Part shown: positions 57,830-64,000 of the stretch, piece by piece | Layout of the letters: every line of letters starts with the position of its first letter | Position numbering within the stretch: position 1 is the stretch's first letter | NCBI GenBank assembly: GCA_028023455.1 | Contig: JAQFVV010012400.1 | Location: 16,425,490-16,489,489, forward strand | DNA: 64,000 nucleotides | Direction of reading: 5' to 3' | Origin: Epiperipatus broadwayi | Taxonomy: Eukaryota; Onychophora; Udeonychophora; Euonychophora; Peripatidae | The notes under the pieces: model-generated | The model's input: the letters and a program-made list of their open reading frames with translations, nothing else | What the model was told of the DNA's origin: nothing | Database searches by the model: none | Program-made: the position numbers and the translations under genes

Positions 57830-60490
57830 CCATCATCATCATCAACTATTATTAGTCCACTACAGAATGAAGATCTCTCCAAATTTAGTCATCTCTAGCC
57901 TCTCATTTCCACATCATCTCTACACAATTTCTTATGTCCCTCATCCATCTCACATGTGGTCACTTTCTGGGTCTTTTACAATCTCTTGGAATTCCGTTTG
58001 AGATTTCAACTGTCCATCTATTATCATCTCTTCTAGAAATACATCTAGCCCAACTCCACATCAGTCTTAATTCTTTCAATGATGTCAGTAATACTTTATG
58101 GTTCTATTACCCATATATTGTGTTTTCAATCTCTTCTTGTTACTCCTGACTTTCATCTCTCCATACTTCTTTGAATGGTCTGAATTCTCTGTATTGTCCT
58201 TCTATTAAGTGTCCAAGTCTCAGATCCATAACTAAAAACTGGTAAAACACATTTATTAAAAACCTTCCTTTTCTAACATATAGGCATATTTCCTTTTAGT
58301 ATTAAGTTATTTCTACCAAAAGCTCTCCAACCAAGTTTAATTCTATGGATAATTTCATCCATTACATTTCCATTTGTAGTAATAATCTAACCACAGTATT
58401 TGTAGTTTGTTAACTCCTGCTAACTCATCATAATCAATCTTTATTTTCATTTTTTGAGAAAATCCATTGAACATTACTTTAGTCTTTTTAACATTTATCT
58501 TTAATCCTATTTTCTTACTTTCATCTGATAACTCTTGCAACATTTCCTGAAGTTCTGAAGCATTATTTGTAAAAAAAACAACTACATCATCTGCAAAATC
58601 TAAATAGCTTAAATAATCCTCATTTACTTTTACTCCTTTGGTTACTCATTTTAATGCACAAAAGACTTAGTGCATTACTGTTGTAAAACGTTTTGGAGAT
58701 ATAAAGTCACTCTGTCTTACACCTTTCTCAATGTTAACATTCCTAGTATCATTACATAATCTAATTGTTGCTGTTGCATTTTTATAAATATTCTTCAGAT
58801 TATGACAACATTCTGGGTCTATACCTTGATGATCCAATGCTTTAATCACTAAAAAAAAATGCTTACAGAATTAAATGCTTTTTCATAATCTACAAATCCA
58901 AAGCATAATGGCAACTCATAATCATTGCTCCTTTCTGTAAAACCATTTTTAAATCCAGCTTGTTCTCTTGGTTGGTTGAAATCCAATGTTCTCTGTAGAT
59001 GAGTTGTAATTATCTTAGTAAAAATTCTGTATAAAACTGATAAAAGACTGATAGATCTGTCATTTCTAATATCTTCCTTATCACCTTTTTAAAATAGTAA
59101 TATTAATACTCATCTGATACATCTTTACTATTTAGATATTTGATATATAACATTTTTTTTATTTCTTCATCTGCTTCTTTTAATTTATTGATTATAATTC
59201 CATCATTACCTGGAGCTTTTTCTTTCTTCATAAATTTAATTGCATGTCTCACTTCTTCATTTAAAATTCTCGGCAATTCAGAAGATATAATAGATGTAGG
59301 AGGTACTTGTTATTTAATATTATATAATTCTGATGTCATCTCTCTTTCTAGTAATAGTTCTATTTTTTTTCTTATTGCAGATATGTGTCCACCAATACCA
59401 AAATGTGTTTTATACTCTTGAGACTATTATTCCCTTCTGCTGCTTTCCTTGCTAGTTCACAATTATACTCACTGTCAACTCCTTTTCGCACCATTTTACA
59501 AAATTCAAGTTATTCAATCATTTTTATATATGTTCATATTCATTCTTTTCTTCATAAATTCTCTAGTTTCAGTAGAAATTTAATTGGTCAATTGCTGCTT
59601 TTTTCTACCAACTATCTTTGTTGCAATTTTTAAAAGTGTATCAGTTATTTTCTTACTAATTTCATTCAAATCTGAATCATTTTCAAAATCTACTAATACT
59701 TGAAACCGATTTGCAGGTTCTAATTTAAATTCATTAGAATGTTTCTAAGAATAAGGAATATCAACAATAAATATGGTTTTTCTTAATTTTTGTCTCTCTA
59801 GTTTTGTATTAACACATATCTTACATCTTACTAATTGATGATCACTTCCTGTGTTGAATTTATTAAAAACATTACAATCTTGAAACATGTATTTTCTGTT
59901 AGTCAAAATATAATCCAATTCTGCTGTACCTTCATTTGGATGCTTTCATGTCCATTTCCTTTTAACATTTTTCTCAAAAAAAAAAAAAACAGAATTTATA
60001 ATATAAAGTTTTTCTTTTTCTGCAAACAAGTCTATGTCCTCTATCATTTCTATTACCATAACTAAATTTATCTACAGTCCTTTCATTTGTTTACCAATTC
60101 TACCATTAAAGTCTCCCTTAACAAATTTTAAAACATTGTTTAGTCTGATTAAAAGCCTTTTGTATATACATATAAAAATCTTCTACTACTTCATCACTAC
60201 GAGAACTTGTTAGGACATAAACCTATATAATCTGCATTTGGTATCTACTATTAAGTTGAATAACTAATCTTGCCACTCTGTCCGATATACCATCAATCTC
60301 CACAATATTGTTCTTCCACTTTTTATTTATAATGAATCCTACTCCACTTGTACTTCCAATATTTGTGCCTTTGTAATAGAGTACATGTTCACTTTTTAAA
60401 TCAATTGTCTCTTCATCTTTTAATTTCACAAAGTTTAATCATGCCCCATTTAATATAAGACAGTTCTCCCAATTTTTTCAATCTTCCTAC
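57830..60490 (-). pseudogene. RTE-type LINE, most complete copy (endonuclease plus RT), decayed
   Basis: Read on the minus strand. N-terminal side (60429-60223): endonuclease segment with YYKGTNIGSTSGVGFIINKK and DRVARLVIQLNSRYQMQII, typical of the apurinic-like endonuclease of RTE elements. RT: NDTRNVNIEKGVRQSDFISP (58775-58700; usual GVRQGD is changed to GVRQSD), YLDFADDVVVFFTNNASEL (FADD catalytic motif near 58580-58600) and DESKKIGLKINVKKTKVMF. 3' end: CTTCATTCTGTAGTGGACTA, then ATAATAGTTGATGATGATG, a short repeat tail. The extent of about 2.65 kb is close to a whole RTE ORF (about 3 kb), but several stops and frameshifts separate the pieces. Plus-strand frames at 57934-60065 are shadows. 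Confidence 0.8.
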
Positions 60491-60494
60491 ACTT

Positions 60495-61000
60495 AAAAGT
60501 GATATGCAGTTTTAAGTACCTAAATAAAAAGTCATCATCAAATGGCAGTGTGTGCAATCAAGGAATTCTTAGCATCCTATGCCTTTGGCCATTGACTACT
60601 GCCTTGGCTGGTGACTTTACAGCTTCCTGGGAACAAGGGCCATGATTTATTTTTGTCTGTCATGATTGTATATATCTCTTATTTTTTTCATTCACTCTGC
60701 CTTATCAGGCAACTAAGAAGAAAGATCATGGTGTTTCTTGAGCTTAAGCTCAGCAGTAACAAGCCAATAAACTCTCACCACACTGACTAATGCATATTGG
60801 TGACCAACCCATTCATGTTTGTATACTATATGAATCATCACATAGTAATAACAGCTGCAACAACAAGGATATATGGAATGGATAATAGGAAATTTGCCCT
60901 GCTCGGTTCCTTTAAGGTCTCCAAGAGGAATCAAAGGGTCTCCTTCAGATAACAGCAAACTCCTTTCTGCAGCCAATAAGACATACATTATATATATATA
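60495..61000. other. GC-balanced island, unidentified
   Basis: Sequence around 60540-60650 and 60700-60985 is less AT-rich. A minus-strand frame (60988-60713) begins with LAAERSLLLSEGDPLIPLGD and continues GTEQGKFPII, which looks coding-like at its start but dissolves into AT-rich translation later. I cannot assign it; a TE fragment is most likely. Confidence 0.25.
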
Positions 61001-64000
61001 TTTAATTAGATGGCAAATGTATTAATTACATAAATAAATTTTAAAATTTGTTTAAAGCAGATGAAGAAGATTCTATATATCTTCCACTATCTCAAATACC
61101 TAATAAAAAATCAATAATCTCCACTGACATCATATCTAAGAGAATATGAAATTTTTCTCCATGAGAAATGATTTAATATTACTCTAGATAATGTTCAAAT
61201 GTTATTAATTTCATCCCTTAGCTCTTGATGTAAATGATTGTATGTCATCATATTAATAAAGATATCACAGATATTTCCAATATTTCATCCAAACTTTTTA
61301 TATGTAAAGATAATCCAGAAAGTAAAAATTTGTTTCTACATAATACTTTTGCAGATCACTAACTAGCACTATTCATCACATTTTGACCAATATAGTGATA
61401 ATATGACCAGCTTCTTAGTTCAAGTTCTTGAATGCCCCATACCTTCTAGGAAACTAATCACTGCTTTACAAGAGATCCTTATGCTTTACATTAGATCCTT
61501 ATGACAACAGTCTAGTGAGCATTGTAAAAAACAACTTATAATTTTTTTCACAAAATAAATAAGAAAACTAATATTCAACCCAATGTAAAATGAAAACCGT
61601 CATTTATTTTCTGAAAGTAAAAAATACTAGTTGAAGAAAATTCATCAATAAATTAAAGTATACAATGATAAAATATGTGAACTTAATTTATTTATCATGG
61701 ACTTGAAAGATGATAATGCAATCCTATTAAGTCAGGGTAACTTCAAATAGGTAGACTTGGTCAAAAATATCCTGCTTAAACGGCTTCTATAATCTTAAAA
61801 ATGAAAGACTGTAATATCTAGAGAAGTTTTAAAATACAATGATGATATTAGCTTGAAAAATATATTAATCTGGGAATATGCCTTCAATTCTTAAAGATGT
61901 TTTTATTATCTTATTAAAGATTGCAGTAATTATCACATAATATCGTAGATATTCATTAAAATAAATAAGTTTCAAGAATGCTATTAAATAAATTGTTTCC
62001 AATTGCAGATAAATGATTATCAAAGGACTCAAAGTAGTTTTAGAGATTCAATAAAGAGGAATTTCACATAAATGAAATTCAAGTAAAGAGGAATTTCACA
62101 TAAATGAAAAAGGTTTGTAACAGTATTTGAAATTAGTTGGTTTGTACATTAAAGATTATTTATATTATAGAGACTCTATTATGGAGTGAGCAGAAAGCAT
62201 TACCGTTGATGGAAATGTGAGACATTTGAACAGAAAACTAATGTTAAACAAAGATATGCACTAGCTTCAGTTTTGCTTTACATTTCTCTGAAAGTAGTGT
62301 TTAAAATGGCCTGCAGAAACTTTCATGAATCACATATCAAGATTAATACTGATTTGATGGTAGAGTTATTAATTTGGCCCAATTAAAGCAAAAATAAAAA
62401 CTTATGCTAAAATGGAGATCTCAATCTAAATACAATGTACATTATAATATTTTAAATTTTTTGTTTTGTTTTTATTTTATTAAAAAAAAATATTTGTAGA
62501 ATAAAATTAACAAATGTTTTCTAGTTAAAACCCTTATTTATTTCAGTTATTTTAATCTAATAAAGGTGCGTGGATGTTGATTATGATCACAAATATTTTA
62601 TTTTGTTTGGTTTGTTTAATCATTGTTAAAGTTTTGTTGGTATGATTCTATAAAAGAAAGGAATTTATGTTAATAAAATCATATAAATTTCAATGCTTAT
62701 CTATAAATTGAAATTGAAGAATGTTAATTATTTTCTCTTTTTATAGATAACACAACTTTAAATTGAATAGATGTAATTATAGAGAAAGGGGGAGTGAGTA
62801 AACCAAGTAGTAATAATTAAAAAAAAAAGGGTTGGTGGTAATTAGTTTCAGTTGGAGTTGAGCAAATGGCTTGTGAGAATAAAAATTCAGGGCATTGTTT
62901 AAAATAACAGATAGAAATTTATTTTTTCTTTTGGCCTTCGAAATTCGTGATCCTAGAGGACCTACCTTAATAAAGTTTCTTTCTGCTAAACCTAACAAAA
63001 TCTTTCTCCTATGTTTGAATTAAAATTTTGATAGCAGACAAATCAAGTCTTAAATAATATTTTGCAACAACAACAAAAAAAAACACCCCATAATGATTAA
63101 ATAAACAAAAATACATCTTTAGTAAATTAACGACTAAATCATGTTCCTTATAAGTAGCCATTTAATCGAGGGTGACAATGGATTTAAATCCCAGGTAAGT
63201 GATAATTTTAAGGCAGCTGCTTGGATTTCATTTCATGCTTATACTCTTTATAGAGAATTACTTCCACTGGTTTTACTGTAAACATTTCCATATGGCTTCA
63301 GAATCTAGATGGGCATATGCTAAATTTAACCCACCAAAATTTTATTTTCCATTTTTTCAAATTTTGAAAACAATCGCAGTTCAATTTCGCAAACATTTTT
63401 TTTTCTTTTCAAAATTACCACAACGTAAATTCTTCACCACAGCTTAACTAAGAATCACTTATAATTAAATAACCCGAGGGTAAATAAATTCCCTTATTTT
63501 AAAGTAAAAGAGTGTTTCCTTTAGTACGATCATATGTGTCTTTAAAGAAATACTGTGGTAAGATTTAATTTATTTTCCAGAAAGGCCCAATAGTAATAAT
63601 AATAAGTAATGAAGTTGTATTAGTTATTTTCTTTTATACTACTAACTGTCAATTTATATATATATATGTAGTAACCACGGTAAAGTTGCAAAATATTTGT
63701 AAATATCTGTGTGTGTATCAATTATCATCCTGTTGGTTTTTTTGTTTTTTTTTATGTATATACTTGCATGCTCTGTTTAATCATGAATAAATTATATAAA
63801 TGTATTTAGCATGTGCCATTTTGATCTTGTTACACAATTCATTTTTAACTTAAGAGAAATCGGTTCTTAGAGGATATGCGACTGTTTATCTGAATTACTG
63901 CTTGTGTATTGCATTCTCTCCTTGCGGAGAATGGCATCCTTATCCATAACAGATCTGTATAATTATTTATTCATCTCACATGGATAAAACAAAATTTTGG
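61000..64000. other. AT-rich DNA without recognisable genes
   Basis: A direct duplication of about 20 bases (AGAGGAATTTCACATAAATG near 62055 and 62088) and AT microsatellites. No convincing gene. GGATTTAAATCCCAGG near 63180 is a weak B-box-like string. Confidence 0.4.

Noticed and set aside
59140-60065. Several plus-strand open frames
   Set aside because: Antisense of the RTE copy on the minus strand.

Overview
This is strongly AT-rich (about three quarters A+T by eye) eukaryotic nuclear DNA. It looks intronic or intergenic, and almost everything recognisable in it is transposable-element material. The only host gene part I can support is one well-preserved exon of an SLC30A (ZnT) zinc transporter on the minus strand (50884-51030), with clean splice sites on both sides. 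The rest of that gene is either outside the window or hidden in short exons I could not find. Penelope-like and RTE retroelements, many hAT-like and hairpin MITEs, tRNA-type SINE pieces and poly-A/AT microsatellites point to an invertebrate metazoan with TE-rich introns. I cannot name the phylum from sequence alone.

Layout. 1-2.0 kb: decayed coding relics in both orientations (3-420 plus; 933-1266 and 1775-1996 minus). 2.4-3.7 kb: SINE-like pieces. 4486-4870: non-autonomous hAT element with a perfect 8-bp target duplication. About 6.6-10.7 kb: a long, C-depleted, AT-rich block without genes. 10737-13505: the main feature, two nearly identical 5'-truncated Penelope-like elements (RT plus GIY-YIG endonuclease) joined head-to-head with no spacer, making a palindrome of about 2.7 kb. 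13.5-34 kb: mostly featureless AT-rich DNA with a fold-back element of about 0.9 kb (19723-20636), several terminal-inverted-repeat elements and degenerate hAT ends. 35.4-36.5 kb: a cluster of hairpin elements, with further copies at 48.5-49.1 kb and a fragment at 25.7 kb. 37-44 kb: two possible LTR-type core promoters, a decayed ORF (40535) and a GC-rich repeat. 44442-45093: a fold-back whose ends look like tRNA-derived SINE heads. 46.4-60.5 kb: three copies of one RTE-type LINE (plus, minus, minus), with the zinc transporter exon between the second and third. 53.9-54.9 kb: further copies of the GC-rich repeat. 55.8-56.0 kb: a 60-64-bp minisatellite.

There is no operon-like arrangement. The common theme is inverted-repeat architecture at many scales: the PLE palindrome, two fold-backs, a hairpin MITE family and several TIR elements. 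The PLE palindrome has almost identical arms and must be recent; the other elements are visibly older. All coordinates of decayed repeats are approximate.
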